Positions 41,034-51,330 of a stretch of 64,000 nt of DNA are shown here, piece by piece; the first letter of the stretch is position 1; the number at the start of each line of letters is the position of its first letter. The stretch covers positions 1,859,501 to 1,923,500 of the forward strand of contig CAHIKZ030005499.1 of NCBI GenBank assembly GCA_903632075.3, in the 5' to 3' direction. Both the position numbers and the translations under genes were made by a program. Under the pieces are notes generated by a model. That model was not told the DNA's origin. It saw nothing but the letters and a program-made list of their open reading frames with translations, and did no database searches. The stretch comes from Acanthosepion pharaonis (Eukaryota; Mollusca; Cephalopoda; Sepiida; Sepiidae).

Positions 41034-41165
41034 TATATAGAAAATAGGAAAGAACTGGTTAGGTAAATAATCCAAAAGTTCCTTAGTATTTTTTGTTATT
41101 ATTTTTAAAAATAGTGCTCGATACAAAAAGTAGAGCATAAATATAATTATTTATTTAAAATCATA
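41030..41165. repeat. dispersed segment, inverted copy of 25965-26095
   Basis: See 25965-26095. Confidence 0.85.
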
Positions 41166-41177
41166 TTTTTAAATAAA

Positions 41178-41182
<5 letters not shown>

Positions 41183-41225
<43 letters not shown>
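41183..41225. repeat. (TA)n array
   Basis: About 43 bp of TA. A 41302-41330 (GA)n run lies close by. Confidence 0.97.
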
Positions 41226-41226
<1 letters not shown>

Positions 41227-41230
41227 ATAC

Positions 41231-42189
41231 TTTTACGGGAGTTTAATGTTATATCTTAGAAGTCAATCGCTTTTTGTTTTCTTTTAATAATGATGATATA
41301 AAGAGAAAGAGAGAGAGAGAGAGAGAGAGACTAGCACACCAACAAACTAATGGTGGAGTTCAAATATACGCAGCCCAATATAATAACGGATCATTTTAAT
41401 AGCTCAAAATCGGGTCACTGTCAAAAAAATAATTTAAGCATCGTTTATTCTCATTATAATTCTTTTGTGTTTTAAGGTTAATTATTGTTAACAGTAATTC
41501 GACTTCATTTAATTAAATATAATTCTGCGTTTTTCTGCGTAATTCTGTGTTTTACTTTCTTTCTTTGTTAAAGTTGTAATTATGGATTATGTCCAACCGA
41601 TCTCTTTTGCACGATAGGATTTTCGAATCTTTTAGTTTTCCTTTCATTTAACCACCTAATTTGACGCTAATCAACTTAAGCCTCTTCAAAGTTTTCCTAC
41701 GATAGAATTCTGTCTACTGAACAATAAAAACATGGGAACTCAAAGAAGAATCCGGACTAATTTTCTAGAGCGGATTACTCTTCGTGGAAGGACGATTGGT
41801 CAAAGAGTTTCCAACAACATTAAAATCGCTTATTAAGAATTGAAAATGATATTTCTTTTGCTTTTCTAAAAGAAGAGAAGTTTAAAAAACATGATATCGC
41901 TGTTAATATTCCAATTATATTTGCTAATTTATTTTACAGTGGAATATTAACAAAAGCAGCAAATTTTATTAGAGACAAATCAAGTTATGTGAATTAAATA
42001 AGTTTTTCGTTGCTTAATTTATAAGTTTTCCCACCTGCTTGGACATTTAGTTACTAAATCCTTTTTTAATTTTAAAATTAACAACATAAAAGCCACCAGA
42101 GTCAATTAAATGTTACTCCTAAAATAATAAAGATGAATGTGATGCGTGATAGGAATGAAAGGGAATGTAATAGAAAGTGAAGATTATAT
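41231..42189. other. unassigned
   Basis: No coding pattern or repeat recognised apart from (GA)n at 41302-41330. Confidence 0.35.
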
Positions 42190-42260
42190 TGATTGATTGA
42201 TTTTTTTTAAGGTTTATCAACCCATTGCAGGTTATTTAAAGCCAGAAAATATTTTCTTTA
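42190..42260 (-). mobile_element. tail fragment of a 5S-tRNA SINE
   Basis: aaggtttatcaacccattgc and ttatttaaagccagaaaata equal the reversed tail of copy 3 (18968-19020). Confidence 0.7.
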
Positions 42261-42410
42261 TTATATGCTTGGGTTTTATTCCATTTCTAATCATCGCTTT
42301 TTAAAACAATAAACAGTGCCGAAGAATGACAGTAGTTAAAATAAAAGCGGTGTCACCTGAAAAACCGTCTCTTTGACACCCTGTCTTATTAAAGTCACGA
42401 AGGTCCGTAC

Positions 42411-42693
42411 ACTATTTACATTATTCGGACTATTGTCATCATCTTTGTTGCCGTATTTATCACAACGTTTCGGCCGTTGTACTTTCCAGCCTTCTTCAGG
42501 TGGTTGAAATGTCGAACTGAACCCTTTCTTCCGCTCACTGAGGTAGACTGTTCTAGTTCCACGTCTAATGGATGTCAGTTATCAGTTATCTCCTGTTAAT
42601 TCCCCACCGCCTTAACCTGGTATTGAACTCACACTCTTTGGGTCCTGTCACTGGATCTAACCAACACCTTTATCCACTGTGCCATGTGTCCTT
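42411..42693 (-). mobile_element. SINE-like element with A/B boxes and hammerhead-like core, copy 2
   Basis: From the high end on the minus strand: ggacacatggcacagtgg (A box), GAGTTCAATACC (B box, 42630-42619), ggagataactgataactgac, then CTGAAGA (42499-42493), a stem GGCTG/CGGCC with one weak pair, and GAAAC (42471-42467), ending tagtccgaataatgtaaat. The A-box to B-box spacing is tRNA-like. 42715-42765 on the plus strand holds a separate tail piece (cataatacctcatctcag). Confidence 0.8.
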
Positions 42694-42974
42694 GAGGACA
42701 GATGGCACAGTAAATATGTAAACAGTGTGCATAATACCTCATCTCAGAAATATAGACAGATAAGGTCTGTCTTTGCCAAACTGACATTTACACCTAATAG
42801 TAATAGTAATTAAAAAAATAGCCATTACAGGTATGTGCATTTATCTGTCTTTTGCTAAACGTTGAAAGGGTCAACTAAATGGTGTTTCCATTGAAAATGT
42901 AAAAAGGTGGTAAATCAGTTTGGGTGGAGAATCTGCCAAAATCAGGCCTGCTAAGTAAGCGAAAAATGCTACTA

Positions 42975-42977
<3 letters not shown>

Positions 42978-43033
<56 letters not shown>
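42978..43033. repeat. (TA)n array
   Basis: About 56 bp of TA. Confidence 0.97.
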
Positions 43034-43034
<1 letters not shown>

Positions 43035-43170
43035 TGATTGATTATCAGGTGTAGTTGAAGAGCCGTATGCTAGTTATTATTCTTATGTTCTTTCCTACTT
43101 GACGTTTTATATAATACAAAATACATTCTCGGAATTTGGTCTACTTTTTTTTTTCTTTTTTCTTTTTCCA

Positions 43171-43395
43171 TTAAATCATTTCACACGAAGCAAGGCGATA
43201 AGACCACTAAGACGCAAGGAGGGTTACTGGGAATAAAATAGAATGAGTTGACTTTAGAAGTATCCAGAAACCCGAACCGAAGCAGGAAACAAGGGAGAAA
43301 CCTCTTGTCCTCTTCAAAAGAAGAGAAAGGTGTGTGAACCGGGCGACAGGCGAACCTATCAACTCCTACTGACTTTTAATCTAAGACGGATCTAC
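43171..43395 (-). mobile_element. D-family dispersed repeat, copy 1
   Basis: cacgaagcaaggcgataaga, cactaagacgcaaggag and caggaaacaagggagaaacc are shared with 51010-51330 and partly with 56975-57100. The orientation given assumes that the tRNA-like end is the right end, as in the 51010 copy. Confidence 0.65.
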
Positions 43396-43419
43396 AATGG
43401 GTTACAGGGCTTAGAAATA

Positions 43420-43900
43420 TTTTTAAATCACCAATTTCTATTTACTTGTAAACAAGCTTTCCCGGAACCTTTAATAATAATGATGATAATAATTTTTTCC
43501 TCAAAAAATGCTCAGCGGAAAATGACATTTGTAAACTTAGGTCTCTGGTTATCTCCCGGAAAGAAATGAATACATATTCGAAATCAAAGGAAATAAAATA
43601 ATAATAATAAATAAATATGAAGACGTTAATAATTCCAGTTGTTGTTAGAGCACTCTGTTTGATTGGAAAAGGTTCCAATAGATTAATTGAAGGGATCAGA
43701 AGTAGACCACGCCTTTAAAAAACAAAAAAAATGTTCTCATAAGTACAGCTTACACCTTAGAAAGTGTTTTATCTCTGTAAGATGTATTTTATTTAAAAAT
43801 TGTCAGTGTAAAGTGTAATGGTGCTATTTCTGACCTTAGGATTCTGATTGGGACCCAGAAAGAAAAGAGTATACAACAGAAATCAGAAGATTATTATTAT
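43420..43900 (+). pseudogene. R2-type LINE 3' end, highly decayed
   Basis: aattccagttgttgttagag then tgattggaaaaggttccaat corresponds to the IPVVVRAL and LIGKGSNRLI region. The 3' UTR phrases (gtaatggtgctatttctgac, ggacccagaaagaaaagagt) follow. It ends at a (TTA)n tract and faces the next copy tail-to-tail. Confidence 0.7.
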
Positions 43901-43904
43901 TATT

Positions 43905-44556
43905 ATTTTTATTTTCTTTGATTTCTGGCGTTTACACATTTCTCTCCGGGTCCCGCCCAGGGACCTAAGGTTAGAAATGGCGTCATGACACTTTCCACTG
44001 ACAAAAAAAAAAAAAAAAAAAAGATTACATAGATAAAGCCCTTCGTAAGGTGTGGGCTGTACTTGTCAGAACAATTTTTTGTATCTCCTTGAGGCATGGA
44101 CTTCCAGGTATCCCTTCAATTAGTCTACTGGAATCTTTTCCAACCAGTCCTAGGGCTCCAACTACAACAGGGATTGTTGATGTTCCCATATGCCACATTT
44201 TCGCGATTTCTATTTCAAGGTCCTTGTACTTTGACAACTTTTTGAATATCTTCAAAGATACATTGCAGTCGGCAGGGACTGCCATATCAATAAGGAGGCA
44301 CCGTTTTTGTTTATGGTCTTTAATAACAATATCTGGGCGGTTGGCCTTGATTGTTCTGTCAGTGTGTATTGTGTAGTCCCATAGAATTGTAACAGGTCCT
44401 ATCTCCGTAACCGGGTCTGGGTGGTGTTCATACCAGTTTCTTTCAGTTTTCTTCCCGTAGAAGTTGCAGATTTTCCAGTGCAGATATTGGCCCACTCTGT
44501 CATGTCGGGTTTTATATTCAGTGGGTGCCAACACCGTACAACCTGCTACAAGATTA
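43905..44556 (-). pseudogene. R2-type LINE C-terminal region with near-complete restriction-like endonuclease
   Basis: The frame 44025-44579 is open for 184 residues and is the best copy in the window. LVAGCTV (end of the CCHC knuckle), RNWYEHHPDPVTEIGPVTIL, then KANRPDIVIKDHKQKRCLLI (PD box and the following acidic residue), DMAVPADCNV, KKLSKYKDLEIEIAKMWHM (K and KY of the nuclease), TSTIPVVVGALGLVGKDSSR and TSTAHTLRRALSM. All expected nuclease residues seem present. 5' truncated and lacking RT, so not autonomous. The 3' UTR runs to 43905. Confidence 0.88.
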
Positions 44557-44690
44557 TTATTTTCTTTGATTTCTGGCATTTACACATTTCTTTCCAGGTC
44601 CCGCCCAGGGACCTAAGGTTAGAAATAGCGTTATGACACTTTCCACTGACAAAAAAGAAATTACATAAAGCCCTTCGTAAAGTGAGAGGA
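44557..44690 (-). pseudogene. second R2-type LINE 3' end, abutting
   Basis: Repeats the 3' UTR and last codons (cagtggaaagtgtcataacg, minus) immediately upstream of the 43905-44556 copy, so two copies are head-to-tail on the minus strand. Confidence 0.75.
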
Positions 44691-45085
44691 CAGAACTCCC
44701 TAAGGTGGCATTGAAAGCCAGACATTGTGCTGAGAGATAGAGAAGAGAAAACATTGCATCATCAGGGATCTTGCATGTCCCAAAGACGATTGAGCTTTCG
44801 ACAACAGGAAAACTATTATAGATAAAAATGGGAAATGCGCAAAATGGGTTCATTGAACAGATTGGAGATCCTCCCCATTGTTGTTGGTACTCTGCACATT
44901 ATAATTCCTCTACTCCTGGAGATGATAGGGGTCAGTAACTAGATTGAAAACCTCGGGAAGGCAGCACACCTTGGGACAGCTCGTATACACCAAAGAGTTC
45001 TTGAATTGAATATGTCACTTCAGTCCACTGGTTGGGGATAGTAGGTATTGTTACTTTAATTATAAACACAACTTTCCGCAAATTT

Positions 45086-45087
<2 letters not shown>
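44691..45087. other. unassigned
   Basis: No confident match. Possibly more of the R2-type element (44691-44850). Confidence 0.3.

Positions 45088-45149
<62 letters not shown>
45088..45149. repeat. (TA)n array
   Basis: About 62 bp of TA. Confidence 0.97.
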
Positions 45150-45151
<2 letters not shown>

Positions 45152-45224
45152 AAATGTAGTTTTAAGATGTGCTATATTTATAGGATAAAGTGTTCAATAT
45201 CAGAGATAGAGCGTGTGTAAATAT

Positions 45225-45353
45225 AAAAGTGAACATTGAAGTCAACACCTAGAGGCGACAGGCTGTTTCATGCTATACGCAATCGTCAGACCACATGACT
45301 ATTGCATCTAGCATGAAACGGCCTGTCGCTGAGTATTCAATATTTAATGTTCA

Positions 45354-45355
<2 letters not shown>
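45225..45355. repeat. palindrome between two (TA)n arrays
   Basis: Arms aagtgaacattgaa...gcgacaggctgtttcatgct (45227-45273) and agcatgaaacggcctgtcgc...aatgttcactt (45310-45355), about 45 bp with a mismatched inner part. The minus arm holds the best hammerhead core of the window. Confidence 0.9.
45252..45294 (-). ncRNA. hammerhead ribozyme candidate (type I, short stem III)
   Basis: Minus strand: GTGGT (stem I strand), CTGACGA (45289-45283, exact CTGANGA), TTGC/GCAT stem II around GTATA, GAAA (45269-45266), then a 3-bp stem III ACA/TGT with loop GCC, and cleavage triplet GTC (ending 45257), followed by GCC, which pairs with GGT of stem I. All invariant core positions are present. Stem II has a mismatch at its base, and stem I is about three contiguous pairs. 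Very short stem III is known for hammerheads of Penelope-like elements. Confidence 0.65.

Positions 45356-45446
<91 letters not shown>
45356..45446. repeat. (TA)n array
   Basis: About 90 bp of TA with one TG. Confidence 0.98.
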
Positions 45447-45448
<2 letters not shown>

Positions 45449-45924
45449 CCTGATATATTCATTCAAAATTGGATAAATCTTTCGGCAGATGACTTATGAC
45501 ACTCGAAAAAAATTGGTTTCCCAATTAAAATAAATAAACCCAGATAATTCATCTCGAAATCTTGACTTCATTAGAGAAACAAAAAATATTTTGTGGATTC
45601 GATTTTACATGATAACAATGAACGGTTTAGAATATTTTAATTGTGATTTTACGCAGGGATGAACTCTTTAGCTGATGGTGAAATAATTTTTGATGGAAAA
45701 AAACAATTCTATTCGTCATTATCCACTGAACCAAAGATTATCAAAAAAATAAATAAATAAATAAATAAATAAATAAAAATAACATAGAATGCCAACATTA
45801 AAATTCGGCCGCAAAGAAAATGGCCTAACTTTAGAAAACTTAATATTTTTTTACGATTTACTTGTATTCGCCTAAACTTTTAAGAAAATACAATTCACAT
45901 TGGATTTGCGGGTATCGTAATAAG
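45447..45924. other. unassigned
   Basis: Contains (TAAA)n at 45752-45776; nothing else recognised. Confidence 0.35.
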
Positions 45925-46265
45925 AAATTGGTGAGCGGAGTTCAAATTCTGGTCGCGTTCGTTGCATTTACTTTTATTTTCCTTGATAACGGTGTGAATC
46001 CATTTTTCTCAGCCAGTTATGCGTCAAATAGTAAGGTAGACTGGATTCTCTAGCTATGTTAGTCAGCCAGTCTCGAGGAACGACAATTCGGAATTAAATA
46101 TCAAATATCAGCTGCCTAAAGTTGTACAAAGGTGATTAGATATGGGATACAGATGCATTTTTAGTATGGCTGACGGCCAGTCTAGGAGAAGGACAACTTT
46201 GAATTCAAAACTCAACCTTATCAAGCTGTACAAAAGATTAGACATGCGACACTGATACTACGTCA
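45925..46265 (+). mobile_element. diverged family A-like SINE and a ~110-bp duplicated segment
   Basis: 45930-46050 resembles the family A body (gagcggagttcaaattctgg, gtgtgaatccatttttctc, aaatagtaaggtagactg). 46060-46155 and 46170-46262 are imperfect direct repeats starting gccagtctcgaggaacgac and gccagtctaggagaaggac. Confidence 0.5.
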
Positions 46266-46364
46266 GTAGAACAAAAGAAAAACGATAAATTTCAAGTTAT
46301 AGATAATCCCACTGACAAGCGCTTATCCAGAATGCTGTCGACACTAACGGATACTGGGCCCAAG

Positions 46365-46430
46365 CAACGGTATTTTGGAAAGTGTGGAGAACCATGATTT
46401 CTCACATCCTGAAGGGACATGGCATATACG
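46365..46430 (+). mobile_element. RTE-like LINE 3' end scrap
   Basis: gtggagaaccatgatttctc and gaagggacatggcatat match the end of 9935-9985 and 28300-28340. Confidence 0.55.
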
Positions 46431-46617
46431 AAGTTTCAACCAATTTTATGTGGGTTTTTTCTACTTTGTCATCATTATTTTCTAAATGATTTCATTTACT
46501 AATTAAAGAAATAACGACTCGATGAAAGCATATCCTGCAACGAGGACGGTATGACTGGTATTTTTCGTTTAAAGACGACATTAACCACCTCGACTTTTCG
46601 CATCAATTTATATCTAA

Positions 46618-47310
46618 CTAGCAATAGAGCCCGGCGTTGCCCGGGGATGTAACAGTAAGAGATAGATCAAGTATCGACCATCATAAAGACTGAAAAATAA
46701 AATTGACAAAGGTTATTGTTTAAGGTTTTTTTTTTGTTTTTTGTTTTTTTTACGAATTGGTCAAACCCAAACTCAAACAAAAACATTGTTTTCAATCGTC
46801 ATGAGTCTACCGACTGAATAGAATTTTATTATAAACAATTGTCTTGTAAATGGAATTTTTAAAGCATTCTGAATGTAAAAATAAAGAAAAAAGTGTGCAA
46901 GACAATAAGAAACACTACCTGCCAAAAAAAGTTTTGTTGAAATCGGTTGAAAAATGTAGGAAATCCGATCCAATATATAAACGAACACGTACACACACAA
47001 ACAACCTAGGTTTTATAATAATTATAACGCGATATGAGTTGCCCCTCTTTCATTCTGGTGACAGAATTGTGTTTTATCGTGTTTTCAAATTGATTTCGTG
47101 CAAAAACAAATGTGTTTTTCCAATTTTTGGCGCTGTCAGAACCACCGCAAGGTAATTTTACTCAGTCCTGTGAAGTTTTGCTGAAATCGGTTGAAAAATG
47201 TAGGAAATCCGATTATATACGAACAGACACACGCGCACACACGCACACACAAACACACGAACACACACACACACACAATCTGGGTTTTATAATAAGTATG
47301 ATCAATAGAT
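46618..47310 (+). mobile_element. RTE-type non-coding repeat with duplicated 3' tail
   Basis: Begins ctagcaatagagcccggcgt, a widespread invertebrate RTE-type repeat start. The tail phrase gaaatcggttgaaaaatg, followed by taggaaatccgat, occurs twice (46938 and 47180), each time followed by an acacac tract and gggttttataataa or ggttttataataa. Confidence 0.65.
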
Positions 47311-47455
47311 TTGCTATTGGAGGTGCGGGAGACAGAGGAAAACAGCCCATCTTACTGAGCTTGAGTAAATAGATGGCGGAATAGGGCTTAGAAGAAATAG
47401 CAAAAACACAGTACTTATTAAGAACTACGAAGGACAGAAAATATTATAATTGTGC
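47310..47455 (+). pseudogene. RTE-like LINE C-terminal scrap
   Basis: gagacagaggaaaacagccc then tgagtaaatagatggcggaa and acttattaagaactacgaag match the KRDRGNQ...SKWMAEQ...IKNYKG segment of the 36311 repeat family. Confidence 0.7.
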
Positions 47456-47499
47456 TTGTTCCTCCCTTCGTTAGATGGCACGACCGTTACGCCCTGCCA

Positions 47500-47580
47500 A
47501 TACGTCATAAATACTGGACTATTTGCGTGGAAAGAGGGAAACAGACACTACTTGGTTTCAGTGAGAAAAAGAAAGAAAGA
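47500..47580 (-). repeat. copy of the CTTT-satellite motif outside the satellite
   Basis: On the minus strand, ctcactgaaaccaagtagtg through ttccacgcaaatagtccagt, then cataaatactg, equals the ~70-bp motif of 12150-12845, with a short CTTT run at its start. Confidence 0.75.
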
Positions 47581-47608
47581 ATTGAAATGGAAGTATAGAG
47601 AGAGAATC

Positions 47609-47668
47609 ATATTAAGCTGATAAGAAGAGATAATACATTTGATCTCAGCCAAAAGGCCGAGAAGTAGA
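47609..47668 (-). pseudogene. U2 snRNA 5' fragment
   Basis: Minus strand: cttctcggccttttggctga, gatcaaatgtattatctctt, cttatcagcttaatatg. This follows U2 nucleotides of about 4-62, covering stem I, the branch-point-pairing region and part of stem IIa. In the branch-point region GUAGUA is changed (GTATTA), so it cannot be a working U2 gene. The rest of U2 is absent. Confidence 0.88.
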
Positions 47669-47689
47669 GGCGACTGCTATATTAATCGC

Positions 47690-48407
47690 CATTTTTAAGA
47701 CGCATTATATCAAACGATGGAAGCCGAGTAAGGCAAAAATCCAATTATCATAAGTGAAAATTAACATCATTAATTTTCATTGAGAAAGGCATAACTTCAT
47801 CTTTTCTCCTCCCAGCTATGGGTTAAATAGCAAGGCAGACTATCTAGATTCGGTTAGCAATCTAACAGAAGGAAAGCTATGGATTCAAATTTGGTTAGTT
47901 ATAGGGAGAGAATCGACATTCTGTAAGAATTTTTGCTTCAGCCTTGTTTGTCTATTGATCTACAGATAATGACTCGATAAAAAAAATCTCCCAGGTTGTC
48001 CGTCCTTGCGGGGATGTGTCGACCCGTAAAAATGCACAGCAACTGAAGTTCTTAATTCACGAGATTTGCGCAATTTTCTTTTCGACCCAACGTGTTCTAA
48101 TGTTAGCAAGCTGACCTTGCACCTCAAAAATTATTACTAAATAAGGAGTTCGGTTACTTTTAGACGTATTCAAATATTCTTAGACCCATGAGCTCCGTCG
48201 CACAAGCAAACGGCTACAATTTACTGACCCGGCTCCGTGTGCCCTTCGATACCCTAAATGGCCTTCTTATTCGTCTCTCCGCTTGAATCTCTCAGCAAGT
48301 GTGCAACTCTTAAAAAAAATAACGGAATGGGGCGGGGGTCATCCTAATTGACAAAACGCCCTACAGAGAAAAGGCCCTGGCTTTTATAGAGCTCCACTAG
48401 GGGATTT
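47690..48407. other. mostly unassigned
   Basis: 47790-47880 carries a weak family A-like body (gagaaaggcataacttcatc, cccagctatgggttaaatag, plus strand). Nothing else recognised. Confidence 0.35.
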
Positions 48408-48538
48408 TAATAACTCTGTCTGTACAGCTTGTATGTACAGATATTTACAATCTCCACAGACACAGTTATAATGTCAATACGAGTTCTATGACTATAAAAT
48501 TGTTGCATCGTTAAATATTTGATTTTAACAACTTTAAG
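48408..48538 (+). repeat. ~128-bp direct repeat, copy 1
   Basis: About 5 differences from 49254-49382 over ~127 bp (roughly 96 percent). It starts with an inverted-repeat-like TAACTCTGTCTGT ... ACAGACACAGTTA and ends gttgcatcgttaaatatttg. Confidence 0.9.
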
Positions 48539-48581
48539 CTCGAACTAATATATATATTTCTAAAAAAACCCTACGGCATGA

Positions 48582-48585
<4 letters not shown>

Positions 48586-48645
<60 letters not shown>
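48586..48645. repeat. (TA)n array
   Basis: About 60 bp of TA. The next segment has ctcatcagtatgg (minus: CTGATGAG), a possible degenerate hammerhead box. Confidence 0.97.
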
Positions 48646-48646
<1 letters not shown>

Positions 48647-49253
48647 CGTCATCGACAGTATCACAGCTCATCAGTATGGATAGACATCCGATCGCTTCAA
48701 GCCGGAACTGAAACCCAACCGATTTACCGTCAGTCGGAGATTCTAGGATATCGGCGCCCAGCAGAGAGAAAGGAGAATTTTTGAGTTTTTATATTTTCAT
48801 AAACATGCCAGTGACCTAGAGAACTTTATCGGTTGGGAGAGTCTTGCATTATTAGCAGTATAGTCACTGTTTACAAATTCGTGCTTTCTCCTCACAGTGC
48901 TCGACCTAATTAATTTATTTTCGGCAGCTATTATATAGATAGATAGGGACATGACTAGATAGCTTCTGTTGAAATTAAATGCACAGAGGATTTTGCTATA
49001 AAAATTCAGATGGCAATGTGTTAAGCAGCTACTACAACAAAATACTATATTTTAACATATATCTGGGAAATCAATTACAATCCTGTGCATCGTGTTATCG
49101 GGGTTACTTGCCTTTCGTTTTAATTCAATTTCAAAATCTCATGAACACATTTGCTTCCTCGAAAATCACTTTGTAAATATCTCAAATTTTCAGAAAAAGA
49201 TGTGTCAAAGGATTTCTTTTGTAGATTTCAACTGATACTGTTGTAACCATTGT
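48646..49253. other. unassigned
   Basis: Nothing recognised beyond the CTGATGAG near 48670. Confidence 0.3.
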
Positions 49254-49382
49254 AATAACTCTGTCTCTACAGATTGTATGTACAGATATTTACAATCTCC
49301 ACAGACGCAGTTATAATGTCAATACGAGTTCTATGACTATAAGATTGTTGCATCGTTAAATATTTGAGTTTAACAACTTTAA
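49254..49382 (+). repeat. ~128-bp direct repeat, copy 2
   Basis: Partner of 48408-48538. Confidence 0.9.
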
Positions 49383-49489
49383 AAAGAAATAAATAAATAA
49401 CTATCACAAGTATGAATGCCTGTCATTATTTAAAGAAGTATATATAAAAGTGTATATAGAAGCATTTATAAGAAGATATATTCGATATT

Positions 49490-50195
49490 AGGTTGGTATC
49501 AGTTTAAGATTATGGACTTTTTTCTAGCTGCTGCAATAATACTTGCCGATCGGAACCAGAACTCTCCCCAATTGCTCTGAAGGGATGCTTCCTCAGGGAT
49601 AAACTCAGCTCAAACCACAAGCGGAACTCGTACATATAATCCCTCTCTAAAGATGCGGAGAAAATGGTCGATTCCATGTACTGCTTAATTAAGTACTTGA
49701 CTCTTCCAACTCTCCTCTCTACCTTCACAAGAGACGGGCCAGGCAAGAAAATGGAGTCCTGTCCAGTCTTCACTTTCCAGTTTCGAAAGAACCCAAAAGT
49801 GTCACCGCGTCCTTGCGGTTGGCGAATAATTTTCCAGCCTATGATCCCTTTCTAACAGACGAAATATCGCAAGCCTCTCCCTGCCCTATCATTATTTACA
49901 TGGAAAGTGTTCAAACCTTAGTACTACCAGTTGTAACCTTCACGGCTAAGACCCACCATGACACGCATATTATAGCGAACCACCCTCATTCCCTTCGTAT
50001 TCCATTTAAGTTCCATCTAAGCAGCTTCTTGCCATGAGCCACTGCTCTGTGGAATCAGCTCCCAAGTGGATGCTTCCCTGATCACTACAATCTTAACCTG
50101 TTCAAGTCTAGGGTTAACCGTTATCTTCCCTTCTTACTCTGTGACCGTTTACCTCGAGTGTTTCCCGGGCCTTGTCTAAGATGGGCATCATTGTA
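49490..50195 (+). pseudogene. jockey/CR1-like LINE C-terminal remnant
   Basis: Broken frames with AELVHIIPL-like post-RT sequence, RLANNFPAYDPFLTDE, VTFTAKTHHDTHIIANHPHS, LRIPFKFHLSSFLP, then TALWNQLPSGCFPDHYNLNL and FKSRVNRYLPFLL. Same family as 1-870. Ends near gggccttgtctaagatgggc and an A-rich tract. Confidence 0.8.
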
Positions 50196-50345
50196 AAAAG
50201 AAAAAAAAACTATGCCGTTGTTTAAACTTTCTGTACTAAGTTTTAGATTGTTAAATAAGTTTCAGATATTTTCCTTTCGTGTATGATTTAGCCAATGACT
50301 TTTTAAAATTTATAACCTAATCCAATCAGGCATAAGTTTGGTGTA

Positions 50346-50346
50346 T

Positions 50347-50426
<80 letters not shown>
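50346..50426. repeat. (CA)n(TA)n array
   Basis: CA to about 50369, TA to 50426. Confidence 0.97.
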
Positions 50427-50429
<3 letters not shown>

Positions 50430-51009
50430 CTTAACATTTTCTCTCCCCAGTGTTTAAAAAATAAAATAAATTGCTTGAATGGGAGTTTAGTTTTTTCTAA
50501 GCTTTTTTTTTTTTACTTTTATAAGACAAGGCAACATAAACTGTTCAAAAGTAGATTTGTCGTTAAAATCCATTAATAATTGGCCCTACCTAAATTCGTG
50601 TATTTAAATCACACGTACTCTGAGTTTAACTCTATACTTCCAACGTCTCCACTTACACCCCGACCGCATAGTACTCTCCATTAATGGTGTGGCCCTTTCG
50701 AAGATAGTCAATAAAAACAATACAATTTACATACCAAAATACTGAGGTCATCACTTCCCTGCAGATGAAATGACTTTTTTGTAGCAGGTAAGGAGGAATG
50801 TTTCCACTGCTTGGATTGACTGAGTTGAAATTAATGCATGCAACATTTCACAGCTCTCGCATTATTCTTTCATAGTCAAACTATGAAGTTTTTAGTCCAC
50901 ATTCGAACATATTAATAACGTGAATAAAACAAACTAATGATATTTTTTAAAAAAATGGTTCAAGTTTTGCAAACCAATTTTAAAAATACTCTTACTTTTA
51001 TTTTAATTA
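50427..51009. other. unassigned
   Basis: Nothing recognised. Confidence 0.3.
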
Positions 51010-51330
51010 TTTCACCCCAAATAAGGTAATAATGCCGCTAAGATGCAAGTGGTTACTATGGGTGAAAGAAAATAAGAGAATCCGGAAACTCAATCCAATC
51101 CTAATCAGGAAACAAGGGATAAACCTCTAATCCTGTTCAAAAGACAAGGAAGAAGTGTGAATCGGTCTATGCTAACTTGTTGATGCAGTAACTTAAGACT
51201 ACCAAGACCAAACACCCCGGAAAACTGACAAAGGGGCTCTGTTCCATCACACGAGTCCTTGGTTTACATGGCTGCTGTAGGTGACTGTGGATTTGAACTG
51301 GTCATCACCTTCCCTATTTTCTTGATTTGA
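51010..51330 (-). mobile_element. D-family dispersed repeat, likely tRNA-derived SINE
   Basis: Right end on the minus strand has ccagttcaaatccacagtc, a B-box-like sequence. Toward the left are tcgtgtgatggaacagagcc, caggaaacaagggataaacc and tcaccccaaataaggtaata. The A box is not clear. Confidence 0.6.
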
